Shown: piece by piece, positions 1-6,976 of the stretch | Layout of the letters: each line of letters opens with the position of its first letter | How positions within the stretch are numbered: position 1 is the stretch's first letter | DNA from: a virus | Reading direction: 5' to 3' (one strand) | Length of the DNA: 37,874 bases | Virus record (IMG/VR): IMGVR_UViG_3300033388_004030 | Span: 1-37,874 of that record | The notes under the pieces: generated by a model | Databases searched by the model: none | Told to the model about the DNA's origin: nothing | Seen by the model: only the letters and a program-made list of their open reading frames with translations | Made by a program: the position numbers and the translations under genes

Positions 1-22
1 CGCAGAAAGGGGGGAATATCTG

Positions 23-292
23 ATGGTAAGCAAAACCCGTATGCAAAAAGCGTGGGAGTACGCTCAGTCTTATATGGTCTCAGGTCCGCTTACCGGAATA
101 CCAAAACTGTCCAAGGCGGTGTGCCGTGAAATGGTTAAAGACTTCAAACAGGCGTACCCAGAACTACGGACACTAGCCCAGGTCCCAGAAGGGTTTAAGT
201 CAGATGAAGAGTGTTGGCTTATTCGTGCTGACTCAAGTGAAGGTATCCTCTACATGGAGCGAGTCCCCGGCCCCAAGAAAGGGAGCGCGTGA
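23..292 (+). CDS. Hypothetical protein, 89 aa
   Basis: I do not recognise this protein. It is a soluble, basic-to-neutral 89-residue product with no membrane segment or cysteine motif. The start is supported by a G-run Shine-Dalgarno-like stretch about ten bases upstream. It is the first gene of the rightward block, and its stop codon overlaps the ATG of the next gene, so the two are probably translated together. If the genome is circular, its promoter would lie in the G-rich sequence at the far right end of the window. Confidence 0.6.
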   Translation: MVSKTRMQKAWEYAQSYMVSGPLTGIPKLSKAVCREMVKDFKQAYPELRTLAQVPEGFKSDEECWLIRADSSEGILYMERVPGPKKGSA

Positions 293-513
293 TGCTAGAA
301 GTGACCCTTAAATACCAAATAACCTGCCCCGACAATGCCCACGCCCAAGGCGGCGTATTCCAAAAACTATCCAATAAGATTGCTGGGGCTTTCGAGGCTT
401 GCACTGATGCGGATGGGAACTTGAAGTACCTCCCCGATGAGGGTTATTTCTCTATTGATGAGGGGGGTGTAGTTCTAACTATCAAAACACACAAGGAATC
501 CCAGGATGCCTAA
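292..513 (+). CDS. Hypothetical protein, 73 aa
   Basis: Unrecognised small protein with an alternating beta-strand character (LEVTLKYQIT near the N-terminus, VVLTIKTHKE near the C-terminus). A GTG lies in frame three bases earlier at 289, but the ATG at 292 is better spaced from the GGGAG at 281-285. The ATG overlaps the preceding stop (TGATG) and the 3' end overlaps the next gene by 8 bases, consistent with operon-type coupling. Confidence 0.55.
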   Translation: MLEVTLKYQITCPDNAHAQGGVFQKLSNKIAGAFEACTDADGNLKYLPDEGYFSIDEGGVVLTIKTHKESQDA

Positions 514-784
514 ACAGATCATAATCCCTCAAGCGTGGTACTTTCTCTTAGAAGCTGCCATGGCCGATCCCGTATTGATTGCAGCGGCCCAAGATCCCAC
601 AATCTCCAAAGAGAAATTTTGGAATATTTTCAAACTCTCCCGTCTTTTGGATTTGGCGGAATACCTTTTCAACCACGTAGAGGCTGCCAAGGCTGATCCA
701 GAAACGTTTGCTTGGGCCTGGTTTTCCAAGCTGGAAGAGTGGTCCTGGCGTGAAGCCATGCAGCAGCGTTTGGAGAAGCCCTGA
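506..784 (+). CDS. Hypothetical protein, 92 aa
   Basis: Unrecognised, predicted mostly helical and rich in Trp, Phe and Ala (for example FAWAWFSKLEEWSWREAM near the C-terminus). AAGGAA upstream is a good ribosome binding site for the ATG at 506. It overlaps both neighbours by a few bases and its stop overlaps the next start as TGATG. The aromatic-rich helices could mediate protein contacts, but no function can be assigned. Confidence 0.55.
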   Translation: MPKQIIIPQAWYFLLEAAMADPVLIAAAQDPTISKEKFWNIFKLSRLLDLAEYLFNHVEAAKADPETFAWAWFSKLEEWSWREAMQQRLEKP

Positions 785-1047
785 TGCCAAACTTTGACCA
801 TGATCATTTCCCAGGCCAGCCCCTCGACCAGCACCGGGACATGGGCTCGGAATGGTGCCCATTCTGTGTGCAATGGGTAGATCCCCGAACCCAGCATTAT
901 GGAGCCACCTACGACGAATACGGACGCCCGGACCAACCCGCCGAGCGCACCACCGAGTGCCCTAAATGCCGCGCCGATACCACTTCCCATGCCGATGTTT
1001 GGGCCACGAACCGGCCCATGATGCCCTATGACCACAGACACAGTTGA
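784..1047 (+). CDS. Small zinc-ribbon-like protein, copy 1
   Basis: The 87-residue product has two CxxC knuckles, C25-P-F-C28 and C59-P-K-C62, the layout of a four-cysteine zinc ribbon. The first knuckle sits in the context GSEWCPFCVQWV. The next gene has the near-identical context GMEWCSYCNSWV, so the two look like tandem paralogues. No catalytic motif is present; such ribbons usually bind nucleic acid or protein. It is coupled to the gene before it through a TGATG overlap. Confidence 0.6.
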   Translation: MPNFDHDHFPGQPLDQHRDMGSEWCPFCVQWVDPRTQHYGATYDEYGRPDQPAERTTECPKCRADTTSHADVWATNRPMMPYDHRHS

Positions 1048-1060
1048 GGAGAGTAAGCCC

Positions 1061-1312
1061 ATGTCAAAGATACCGGAGCCTCAAGAGGTTGCCGAATTAC
1101 GTGGAATGGAGTGGTGCTCCTACTGTAATTCGTGGGTATTGTTTACTACAAGATACACCTTCAATCTAGGTTACTGTATTGACTGCGAGTCTGTAACAAC
1201 AGCCAGAGGTTACATAAGCCAAGGGGAAATAACGCAGGAAGGGCGTGATCATCAGATTGAGTGGGTGGGGCGTCACCGAGTGATCGCGAAAGCGCAGGAG
1301 GACACCCCATGA
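1061..1312 (+). CDS. Small zinc-ribbon-like protein, copy 2
   Basis: The 83-residue product has C19-S-Y-C22 and C39-I-D-C42, a second four-cysteine ribbon related to the product of 784-1047 around the first knuckle (WCxxCxxWV). The ATG at 1061 is chosen over the in-frame ATG at 1028 because GAGGAG lies just upstream and the earlier start would overlap the previous gene. The spacing between knuckles is shorter than in copy 1, so the pair has diverged. Function unknown. Confidence 0.6.
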   Translation: MSKIPEPQEVAELRGMEWCSYCNSWVLFTTRYTFNLGYCIDCESVTTARGYISQGEITQEGRDHQIEWVGRHRVIAKAQEDTP

Positions 1313-1677
1313 CCACTCCACGCCAACCCACTATTCTAGACAAAGAAGAACACTACGAACTATTACTTAAACTGTGTAAAGTCGGTTCGACCTTTGATGA
1401 GTTACTTTTCGATATCCGTCGCGAGGATATCAATGGGTCCTGGGTTGCCTCCGTCCTGATATCCAAACCGAAATACCCAACAGTAACCCATCGTTGTTGG
1501 TTTACTTCAAATCCGGGCCAAGAGACGGTAAATCAAGTAGAATTCGTAGGGGGCCTACAACGTTATATAGAAATAGCTATAGGGGAGGCTATCAACTGCT
1601 ATTACACCCTACAGTTGTCCTCCATAGCTGATGTGTTTATGAAACATGGGGGGAAATACCCCAAGGAGCCAGAATGA
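1309..1677 (+). CDS. Hypothetical protein, 122 aa, MTTPRQ start
   Basis: Unrecognised. An AGGAGG site at about 1295 and an ATGA overlap with the previous stop support the start at 1309. The protein begins MTTPRQ, exactly like the next gene at 1674, although the underlying DNA differs at third codon positions. The remainder is unrelated to that neighbour and reads as a mixed alpha/beta domain (GSWVASVLISKPKYPTV) followed by helices. Confidence 0.6.
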   Translation: MTTPRQPTILDKEEHYELLLKLCKVGSTFDELLFDIRREDINGSWVASVLISKPKYPTVTHRCWFTSNPGQETVNQVEFVGGLQRYIEIAIGEAINCYYTLQLSSIADVFMKHGGKYPKEPE

Positions 1678-2336
1678 CAACCCCGCGCCAACTCGCCGCC
1701 TACCACACCGAAATCGCCGCCTTCGACAAAAAGGCCAAGCGACATAAACATATGACCCAGGACCAGTACACCGCCTACTTGCTACGAAAGAGTACGCTTG
1801 CTTGGTGGGGCCATGAGCTGGGGTTATCGGACCTAAACGGGCAGGCTAATCTTAATAAAATGCTGGTATATTGGAGAGTCAATCCGCTTACTACTTACTT
1901 CCCGGCGCACCGCCAGACCCTGGACCCGTTGTTGCGGATTCTGGGGTGGGAGAAACTCCGGTCTTTAGTAGGAAATTGGAGCGGGTACCCTATCACGTTT
2001 TCCCAAGCGTGGGCCGTTCACCAAAACGTGACCATTAGGAAGGGGCTCCAACGCGCTCACCCCTACTTGACCCAAGGCGACCTACACACCTGTGGTGCAC
2101 ACTTCCTGGGAGCCGAAGCCTACATTCCCACCGCCCGGAGTTTCGCCAAATGGGAAGAAACCGCCCTTTTACTCTGGTTGGATGACCATGGTCCGCTCCC
2201 AACCCAACGGTTGCTGGCCCAATTAGCTGGGATCCCGCCTTCTGCGCTTCTGCGACGATTGAAGCGGTACAAGGCAGGGCATCAGCACAAAGGCCGGGTG
2301 ATCCTACCCAAGGCCAGGGAAATCGACGACACCTGA
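1674..2336 (+). CDS. Hypothetical protein with possible C-terminal HTH, 220 aa
   Basis: No family is recognised over the full length. The N-terminus MTTPRQLAAYHTEIAAF resembles that of the 3286 gene product (QLxxY..E+AA), and its first six residues match the 1309 gene. Residues about 175-200 (LPTQRLLAQLAGIPPSALLR) have a helix-turn-helix pattern, so DNA binding is possible. GGAG precedes the ATG, which overlaps the previous stop. It is the last gene before the promoter at 2348-2376, so it probably ends a transcription unit. Confidence 0.55.
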   Translation: MTTPRQLAAYHTEIAAFDKKAKRHKHMTQDQYTAYLLRKSTLAWWGHELGLSDLNGQANLNKMLVYWRVNPLTTYFPAHRQTLDPLLRILGWEKLRSLVGNWSGYPITFSQAWAVHQNVTIRKGLQRAHPYLTQGDLHTCGAHFLGAEAYIPTARSFAKWEETALLLWLDDHGPLPTQRLLAQLAGIPPSALLRRLKRYKAGHQHKGRVILPKAREIDDT

Positions 2337-2347
2337 CACGTTAACAC

Positions 2348-2376
2348 TTGACGACACGACACGACGTGTGTATAAT
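2348..2376 (+). promoter_or_regulatory. Sigma70-type promoter, TTGACG-17-TATAAT
   Basis: TTGACG at 2348-2353 is followed after exactly 17 bases by a perfect TATAAT at 2371-2376. The site lies in one of the few intergenic gaps of the left arm, upstream of the gene at 2414. The spacer repeats the unit ACACG and contains ACGACGTGT (2361-2369); a regulator bound there would block RNA polymerase. It implies transcription by host RNA polymerase. Confidence 0.8.
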
Positions 2377-2413
2377 GACCCTCATTGAATCATCAGACAA
2401 AGGGAGCACACCG

Positions 2414-2656
2414 ATGGTAGATGGTAGATTCGCTACTAAAGAAGAATTGAGATGGGCTCGGAGATTAGGTCGTGTGCTGAAAGACATGCCAGGAACTCTG
2501 GAAATTGGAATCCAAAGGGACAGTGTTTCGTTCAGAAATCGGGGCACAATGAGCCGCCATATGGGCCAATCCGGAATGCATGACATGTGTATGTGCCCGG
2601 AAATGTTTTCCCAGCAGACACCCGCATATTGTTTCGCCGAAAGTGAGTCCCAGTAG
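2414..2656 (+). CDS. Hypothetical protein, 80 aa
   Basis: First gene downstream of the sigma70-like promoter. The ATG at 2414 is preferred over an in-frame start at 2348 because that one lies inside the promoter, while AGGGAG sits just upstream of 2414. The protein has a charged helical first half (KEELRWARRLGRVLKDM) and a Met/Cys-rich second half (GMHDMCMCPEMF). Function unknown; its position suggests early expression. Confidence 0.55.
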   Translation: MVDGRFATKEELRWARRLGRVLKDMPGTLEIGIQRDSVSFRNRGTMSRHMGQSGMHDMCMCPEMFSQQTPAYCFAESESQ

Positions 2657-2770
2657 GGTGTAATCAAAAGCCCTGGGATTCGGATCTAAGGCCCCATGCG
2701 CCAACATGGAAGAGCCGCAATATTGGAACCATCCCCGGGGCAACCCAACAACAGATGAAGGAGCTTTACA
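2657..2770. other. Short intergenic gap
   Basis: Gap of 114 bases. No promoter with good -35 and -10 boxes was seen. It ends with an AAGGAG ribosome binding site for the 2771 gene. A 20-codon reading frame from the ATG near 2696 exists but has no convincing ribosome binding site and is not called. Confidence 0.4.
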
Positions 2771-3289
2771 ATGGACGTGAAAGAGCACACCCGGTTGGTA
2801 ATAGACGCATGTGACAACTTCTCCCGGGCAGCCCTGGGTAATATGTTGAAAAATCTGCACAAGCAACCTTGGACTGAGTTGGATAACCCCACTCTACTTG
2901 AGGGCTACAGACGCGCACAGGCTCATATGGAACTGGCTTTGGCCCTGCATGGTCCGCCGGACTTAAATGACTGTGCACTGAACTTGGCTAACTGGGCTAT
3001 GATGCTCCGGCAACGGCACTGTACTTCTCTTGGAGAGATTAATCCGAGGATCCCAAGAAAGCATAAGCAGTACATCACCAATGGTTGGGTCCAAGTCGGA
3101 GACCAACGGGTATCCATGACCTACGTCTTGGGTTTCGTAGTCTCCAAAGCCGTTCCCGGCATTACCGCAGCTTCTATTTATTGTCAGATAGGTAACCATA
3201 GCACTACCATTTATTGCGAAACCCGGGACGAGGCTCTTGAGGTCGCGGCCCAAATGACGGCATATGTCGAAAGCCCCACAACCCGATGA
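2771..3289 (+). CDS. Hypothetical protein, 172 aa
   Basis: Unrecognised. AAGGAG lies eight bases before the ATG. The first 90 residues are predicted helical (LLEGYRRAQAHMELALALHG, then LNLANWAMMLRQRH), and the second half is beta-rich (VQVGDQRVSMTYVLGFVVSK). No membrane segment or catalytic motif is visible. The stop overlaps the next start by four bases (ATGA), so the two genes are coupled. Confidence 0.6.
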   Translation: MDVKEHTRLVIDACDNFSRAALGNMLKNLHKQPWTELDNPTLLEGYRRAQAHMELALALHGPPDLNDCALNLANWAMMLRQRHCTSLGEINPRIPRKHKQYITNGWVQVGDQRVSMTYVLGFVVSKAVPGITAASIYCQIGNHSTTIYCETRDEALEVAAQMTAYVESPTTR

Positions 3290-3600
3290 CCCGCAACCAA
3301 CTCACCACCTACCTCTCCGAAGTCGCGGCCAAGCCCCGCCCTGACCTAGATAACTGGATCGCCGAGACCCCGGGCGGCAAACTTTGGCGGTACCGGGTAC
3401 GGGTCAAAGTGGCCTATTTAGACCAAGTGCGCCCCAAGGGAAGGGGGCAGGTTTGGGTCAACGTGATGTGGGCGGACATTAAGGGACTGACCCTGGACCC
3501 CGACCATGGGCTGATAGGCTGGCGCGAGTACCCAGAAGACGATAATAAACCCCAAACACAAGGAACCCCGACCAATGCCAAACCCCACTCTCACGCCTGA
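3286..3600 (+). CDS. Hypothetical protein, 104 aa
   Basis: Unrecognised. The N-terminus (MTRNQLTTYLSEVAAK) resembles that of the 220-residue protein encoded at 1674 (PRQLAAYHTEIAA), suggesting a shared short helical module. The middle is beta-rich (KLWRYRVRVKVAYLDQV, then GQVWVNVMWADI) and the C-terminus is a polar, low-complexity tail. Starts with an ATGA overlap and itself overlaps the next gene by 26 bases. Confidence 0.55.
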   Translation: MTRNQLTTYLSEVAAKPRPDLDNWIAETPGGKLWRYRVRVKVAYLDQVRPKGRGQVWVNVMWADIKGLTLDPDHGLIGWREYPEDDNKPQTQGTPTNAKPHSHA

Positions 3601-3799
3601 CCGGGATAAAAAACGAATCAACGTTCATCTTGATCCAAAAGTATGGGACATAATGAGAACGTGGATCATCACTGAATTACAGTTAGGCCGTGTTGCCGGG
3701 ACTAAGACCGGAGTAACTAATGGACATCTGTCCAACGTGTTGGAAGCGGCTGTGATCGATTATATTAAAAATTACAAAAAAGGGGATCTACGCCAATGA
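3575..3799 (+). CDS. Ribbon-helix-helix-like DNA-binding protein, 74 aa
   Basis: Residues 13-35 read as a short beta strand followed by a helix (KRINVHLDPKVWDIMRTWI), and residues about 49-66 form a second helix (GHLSNVLEAAVIDYIK). This is the size and order of a ribbon-helix-helix (Arc/MetJ-type) dimer, in which the strand contacts DNA. AAGGAA at about 3559 supports the start. It may be a transcriptional regulator of the early genes; the assignment rests on pattern only. Confidence 0.5.
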   Translation: MPNPTLTPDRDKKRINVHLDPKVWDIMRTWIITELQLGRVAGTKTGVTNGHLSNVLEAAVIDYIKNYKKGDLRQ

Positions 3800-3996
3800 C
3801 GATGAAACGCTCTGAACTTATCGCGCATTTGGGATCATTGGGAGACGGAGACCCTGATGTTTACGTCTATGTCAGACACAATGACCGGGACAGACAATAT
3901 CACGTAGAGTCTGAGGACATACGTATCGAACAGAACGCGATTATGCTGGACTCTATCGATTGTACCTGCAACGCAGAACGGGAGTGGCTTGCATGA
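3796..3996 (+). CDS. Hypothetical protein, 66 aa
   Basis: Small acidic protein. The pattern KRSELIAHLGSLGDGDPDVYVYV followed by an acidic strand is common in tiny phage proteins of unknown role that open with 'xELIxxLxxLxxDxxVxVxx'. Two in-frame starts (ATG-ACG-ATG, 3796 or 3802) are possible; the first overlaps the previous stop. The C-terminus contains C-T-C (IDCTCNAE). No function assigned. Confidence 0.55.
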   Translation: MTMKRSELIAHLGSLGDGDPDVYVYVRHNDRDRQYHVESEDIRIEQNAIMLDSIDCTCNAEREWLA

Positions 3997-4232
3997 CTAC
4001 TCATTCCCCCGCATTCAAAGCCATCGCCAAGCAGGTCGAATCCCTGGTCCTGCTCGACGAACCCGTTTCCGACACCCTGATGCGAGAACTCATCGCCGCT
4101 GGGCGCACTGATCGCCCCTTGGCCATGGCAGTTTCGGCCAAATCTAAGGCCAAGAAGAAAGCGAAGCCCAAGCCCGGCGAGACCAGGAGTTCGTTCAGTC
4201 CAGTGGCCTTGTTGAAAGGAGTGGTGAAATGA
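3993..4232 (+). CDS. Lysine-rich small protein, 79 aa
   Basis: The ATG at 3993 overlaps the preceding stop as ATGA and is preferred over an in-frame start at 3960. The first 45 residues are helical and neutral. Residues about 48-64 are strongly basic (AKSKAKKKAKPKPG), which suggests nucleic-acid binding or an unfolded linker. Function unknown. Confidence 0.55.
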   Translation: MTTHSPAFKAIAKQVESLVLLDEPVSDTLMRELIAAGRTDRPLAMAVSAKSKAKKKAKPKPGETRSSFSPVALLKGVVK

Positions 4233-4594
4233 GTAAATCCAAGAAACTTGGGCTGAACATGGATATCGTGCCGGTTGGCGAGATGTACGACATGTGTTGT
4301 TGGGTTGACGAATACGGCCCAATGCGATTCCAGTACAAAACCCGTGAGGAAGCGTTCCCCGCTCAAATGCGCCTCACCAGTATTTTCAGAAGCATACGGG
4401 ATAACACAGGAATACACCCTGAGTTTTCGGAGTTGTTGAATATCACGAAAACCTTCCAAGTAAAGGCGGTGAAGCCGGATCCCGGTAACAGCGCGTTGCC
4501 CTGGTATTTTGAAATCGTGGCTTTCGAGATGCACCCCGTTGACGAAAATATCCTGGACCAGGCGGCGGAGATCATGAATGCTGAACATCCATAA
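4229..4594 (+). CDS. Hypothetical protein, 121 aa
   Basis: Unrecognised soluble alpha/beta protein (MYDMCCWVDEYGPMRFQY, later LPWYFEIVAFEMHPV). It lies directly before the PD-(D/E)XK nuclease gene, overlapping it by 17 bases, and is coupled to the gene before it by ATGA. Its place suggests a partner in the recombination and replication cassette, but that is inference from context only. Confidence 0.55.
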   Translation: MSKSKKLGLNMDIVPVGEMYDMCCWVDEYGPMRFQYKTREEAFPAQMRLTSIFRSIRDNTGIHPEFSELLNITKTFQVKAVKPDPGNSALPWYFEIVAFEMHPVDENILDQAAEIMNAEHP

Positions 4595-5582
4595 ACCGCT
4601 TCTCGCCCTGGGACTTACCGTCGAGTTCCCCCACGTCCTCAACAACTCACTGCGCCAGACCTTTATCTCTTGTCCACGGAAATGCTTTTATGACAACATC
4701 CTGGGCCTGAAGTCCATCAAATCCTACGGCATAAGCATACATCTCAACTTCGGCGGGGCGGTGGCTGAGGGCATGGACATGATGCGCCAAACCTTTTACG
4801 GCCCGGGCGGAGGTGACGCCGACACTGCGCTGATCGCGGGGCTCCAAGCTGCCCTAAAAAAGTTCAACACAGAATTCTACGAGGAGACCCACGTCAAAAA
4901 CGTCGTCAGCCTCTGCGCCCTACTCATCGACAACACCGAACGCTGGCCCCTAGGTGAGGATTACCTAGTTCCGCTCATCGACGAAAACGGAAAGCCCTCA
5001 TCGGAGTTCAGTTTTTGCACTCCGCTCCACCCGGGGCTTATTCACCCAGGAACCGGCCAGCCGCTGCTCTATGCGGGGCGTCTGGATTGGTTGGCCCAGC
5101 ACGCAGGGGCCGTCATCCCCAAAGGCCACAAACCCATGCTCTCCCTGGTGGACGAGAAGACCTCGGGATCCCTGGGGGCCTCTTGGAGCAAACAATGGAC
5201 CATGGAATCCCAGTTCTCAAGTTACGCCTGGGTTTGCCGCAAAATGGGGATGAACGTGGGCAACGTAGTGATTAGGGGAATGGCCCCCTACAAAACCAAG
5301 CCCACTGGAACGGAGGAACTGACCCTTCGCCGCCCGGATTACCAAGTCCAGGAGTGGTATGACACATGGTGTATGGAGGTCCGCCAGATGCTGACCTATT
5401 TTGAAGCAGGGGTTTGGCCCAAGAACCTGGGCAAGGCTTGCAGTAGCTTCGGGAGTTGTCGGTTTATGGAACTTTGCACAGTGCAGGATCCTTCGGCGTG
5501 GATTGCTGCCGGGTATCGCCAAGTGTGGTGGGATCCAATTACAGGAACTGAGAAGAATAGCCCGGAAGGAGTTGGGAAATGA
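4578..5582 (+). CDS. Cas4/RecB-like PD-(D/E)XK exonuclease with Fe-S-type cysteines
   Basis: This 334-residue protein fits phage nucleases of the PDDEXK/Cas4-RecB type, which resect DNA ends for recombination. Visible motifs are C32 in SCPRKCFYD, FGGAVAEG at 58-65 (the usual His of this helix is replaced), catalytic-type D170 in AGRLDWLA, the D192-E193-K194 box in SLVDEKTSG, and Q212xxxY216. Three C-terminal cysteines, C288, C294 and C300, with C32 give the four-cysteine pattern of an iron-sulfur cluster as in Cas4 and AddB. It lies just upstream of a recombinase-type ATPase, as in many phage recombination modules. Confidence 0.85.
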   Translation: MLNIHKPLLALGLTVEFPHVLNNSLRQTFISCPRKCFYDNILGLKSIKSYGISIHLNFGGAVAEGMDMMRQTFYGPGGGDADTALIAGLQAALKKFNTEFYEETHVKNVVSLCALLIDNTERWPLGEDYLVPLIDENGKPSSEFSFCTPLHPGLIHPGTGQPLLYAGRLDWLAQHAGAVIPKGHKPMLSLVDEKTSGSLGASWSKQWTMESQFSSYAWVCRKMGMNVGNVVIRGMAPYKTKPTGTEELTLRRPDYQVQEWYDTWCMEVRQMLTYFEAGVWPKNLGKACSSFGSCRFMELCTVQDPSAWIAAGYRQVWWDPITGTEKNSPEGVGK

Positions 5583-5830
5583 AAGAGTATTCCCTGAAAG
5601 AATGTGGGTACCATAAATGGGACAGCATTAAATTGGTGGTATACCCCTATTCCGATCAAATTTCGATCGAAACCACCCGGAATAATGACTACTTCCAAGG
5701 CGAGATGTTGGAAGATTGGGAGATGTCCCGGGAAGAGGTGTTAACCCTTATCAAGCAGTTAAATATCGCACTGGATTACCTTGATAATTTCGATCCAGAA
5801 AAAGGCGACCCAGAGGAGATAAAAGGATGA
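5579..5830 (+). CDS. Small paralogous protein, copy 1, 83 aa
   Basis: Begins MKEYSLKECGYHKWDSIKL and aligns along its length with the next gene product: SLxxCGxHxWxxIxL at the start, SDxxxxExTR in the middle and EDWEMSREEVLTLIKQL against ESWKLTPTDVRVLIGQL near the end. This marks a tandem duplication. The protein is likely a small alpha/beta fold with a C-terminal helix. Function unknown. It overlaps the nuclease gene by four bases, so it is part of the same operon. Confidence 0.65.
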   Translation: MKEYSLKECGYHKWDSIKLVVYPYSDQISIETTRNNDYFQGEMLEDWEMSREEVLTLIKQLNIALDYLDNFDPEKGDPEEIKG

Positions 5831-6084
5831 GCGACTTCTCCTTATCCGGGTGTGGGGCGCATGAATGGGAGCAGATCGGCTTAACCACCTGTTACAAGAG
5901 CGACCTTGTCTTCCTTGAGGTGACTCGGCTTCATGATGTCCGGGGGTTCGTATCGGAATCTTGGAAGCTGACTCCTACTGATGTCCGAGTACTCATAGGC
6001 CAGTTAGAAGCGTCCATGGATCTACTTAAAAGACAACGCCAGGAATACGCGGATAACCAAGCAACAACTAAGTGGAGGTTTTAA
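5827..6084 (+). CDS. Small paralogous protein, copy 2, 85 aa
   Basis: Second member of the tandem pair (MSDFSLSGCGAHEWEQIGL). The conserved Cys-Gly-x-His at residues 8-11 is shared with copy 1 and may be functional. AAAAGG precedes the start and an ATGA overlap joins it to copy 1. It ends two bases before the ATPase gene. No function recognised. Confidence 0.65.
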   Translation: MSDFSLSGCGAHEWEQIGLTTCYKSDLVFLEVTRLHDVRGFVSESWKLTPTDVRVLIGQLEASMDLLKRQRQEYADNQATTKWRF

Positions 6085-6085
6085 C

Positions 6086-6928
6086 ATGGAATGTATCGTT
6101 CATCAAATCTACATCCCACCCGCTCTCGGGGAATTCACCACGTTCCAACTCCGTACCAAGGCTTTGGCTGATGACGTGGGCAAGAAATCCGAAGGTAAGT
6201 CTTTCGGTCCAGGCGTCAAACGAGCCTATGCCGCTATTGGGAAGCGATTCGGAGAAGCTTTCGACAACTTCACCTGCGAGCGTTGCGGCGAATCGTTCGG
6301 GGACGTGGCCACCTGGGGCACCGACCGGGTCCTTTTCATAGACTCCCTGTCCGGCATGAGCAAGATCATCATGAACTTGGTGGCCGGGGACATCGCCACT
6401 AAAACCCTCCCAAACTGGGCCAATGCCATGGAGCATCAAATGGTCCTCATCACCGAGATGGTCCAGGGTGCGAAGTGCCATTTCATCATGATCGGGCACC
6501 CGGACAAACTTGTTGATGCTGTCCATGGGGGGGTGCGGATCCAACCCTCCGCCCTGGGGAACAAGAACTCCCCGCAAATCCCAACCATGTTTCATGACGT
6601 GATCTGGGCACACATGAAGGGGAAAAAGTACCTCTGGTCCACCATCGACGCCCAAGCCGATCTCAAGCACCAGTTCTTGGAGTCCAGCAACGAGCTGCCC
6701 CCAGACTTCACGCCGCTATTCAAGGCATGGAAAGCCCGGAGCGAGTTCATGCCCCTGGATGGTGCGAAAATCCTGCTGTATGGTGATGCGGGCAAAGGCA
6801 AGACCCACGCACTGGGCACCCTCCCGAAGTCCTTTGAACCGGGCAAGATCTTCGCCATTTTCACCGAGTCGGGGCAGCCCACCCTGGCCAAGTCTCTCAG
6901 TTTGAATCTCGCTTCCCAACCCCGGTGA
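6086..6928 (+). CDS. Circularly permuted phage P-loop ATPase (Sak4/RecA-like recombinase type)
   Basis: The 280-residue protein contains the blocks of a widespread phage ATPase next to recombination genes, but in swapped order. Residues 8-12 (IYIPP), the CxxC knuckle C64-C67, a Walker B strand 82-86 (VLFID) and the sensor-like FIMIGHPDK (133-141) come first. The usual C-terminal end (FTPLFKAWKAR, 208-218) runs directly into FMPLDGAKILLYGDAGKGKT at 221-240, the normal N-terminus with its Walker A. In relatives, as I recall them, the Walker A block comes first and is followed by the IPP block. GGAGG precedes the ATG. Probable role is ATP-dependent strand annealing or exchange with the upstream nuclease. 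Whether the permuted fold is active is unknown. Confidence 0.8.
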   Translation: MECIVHQIYIPPALGEFTTFQLRTKALADDVGKKSEGKSFGPGVKRAYAAIGKRFGEAFDNFTCERCGESFGDVATWGTDRVLFIDSLSGMSKIIMNLVAGDIATKTLPNWANAMEHQMVLITEMVQGAKCHFIMIGHPDKLVDAVHGGVRIQPSALGNKNSPQIPTMFHDVIWAHMKGKKYLWSTIDAQADLKHQFLESSNELPPDFTPLFKAWKARSEFMPLDGAKILLYGDAGKGKTHALGTLPKSFEPGKIFAIFTESGQPTLAKSLSLNLASQPR

Positions 6929-6939
6929 CCACGTGGTCA
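6926..6939. promoter_or_regulatory. 14-bp perfect palindrome, possible operator
   Basis: TGACCACGTGGTCA overlaps the stop of the ATPase gene and lies 38 bases before the next start. A TATAAC at 6951-6956 follows, but no good -35 box is spaced to it. It may be an operator. One or two perfect 14-mers are expected by chance in a window of this size, so only the intergenic placement is notable. Confidence 0.3.
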
Positions 6940-6976
6940 TCAATGTAGTTTATAACTTAATAAGGAGTAGTACCCT

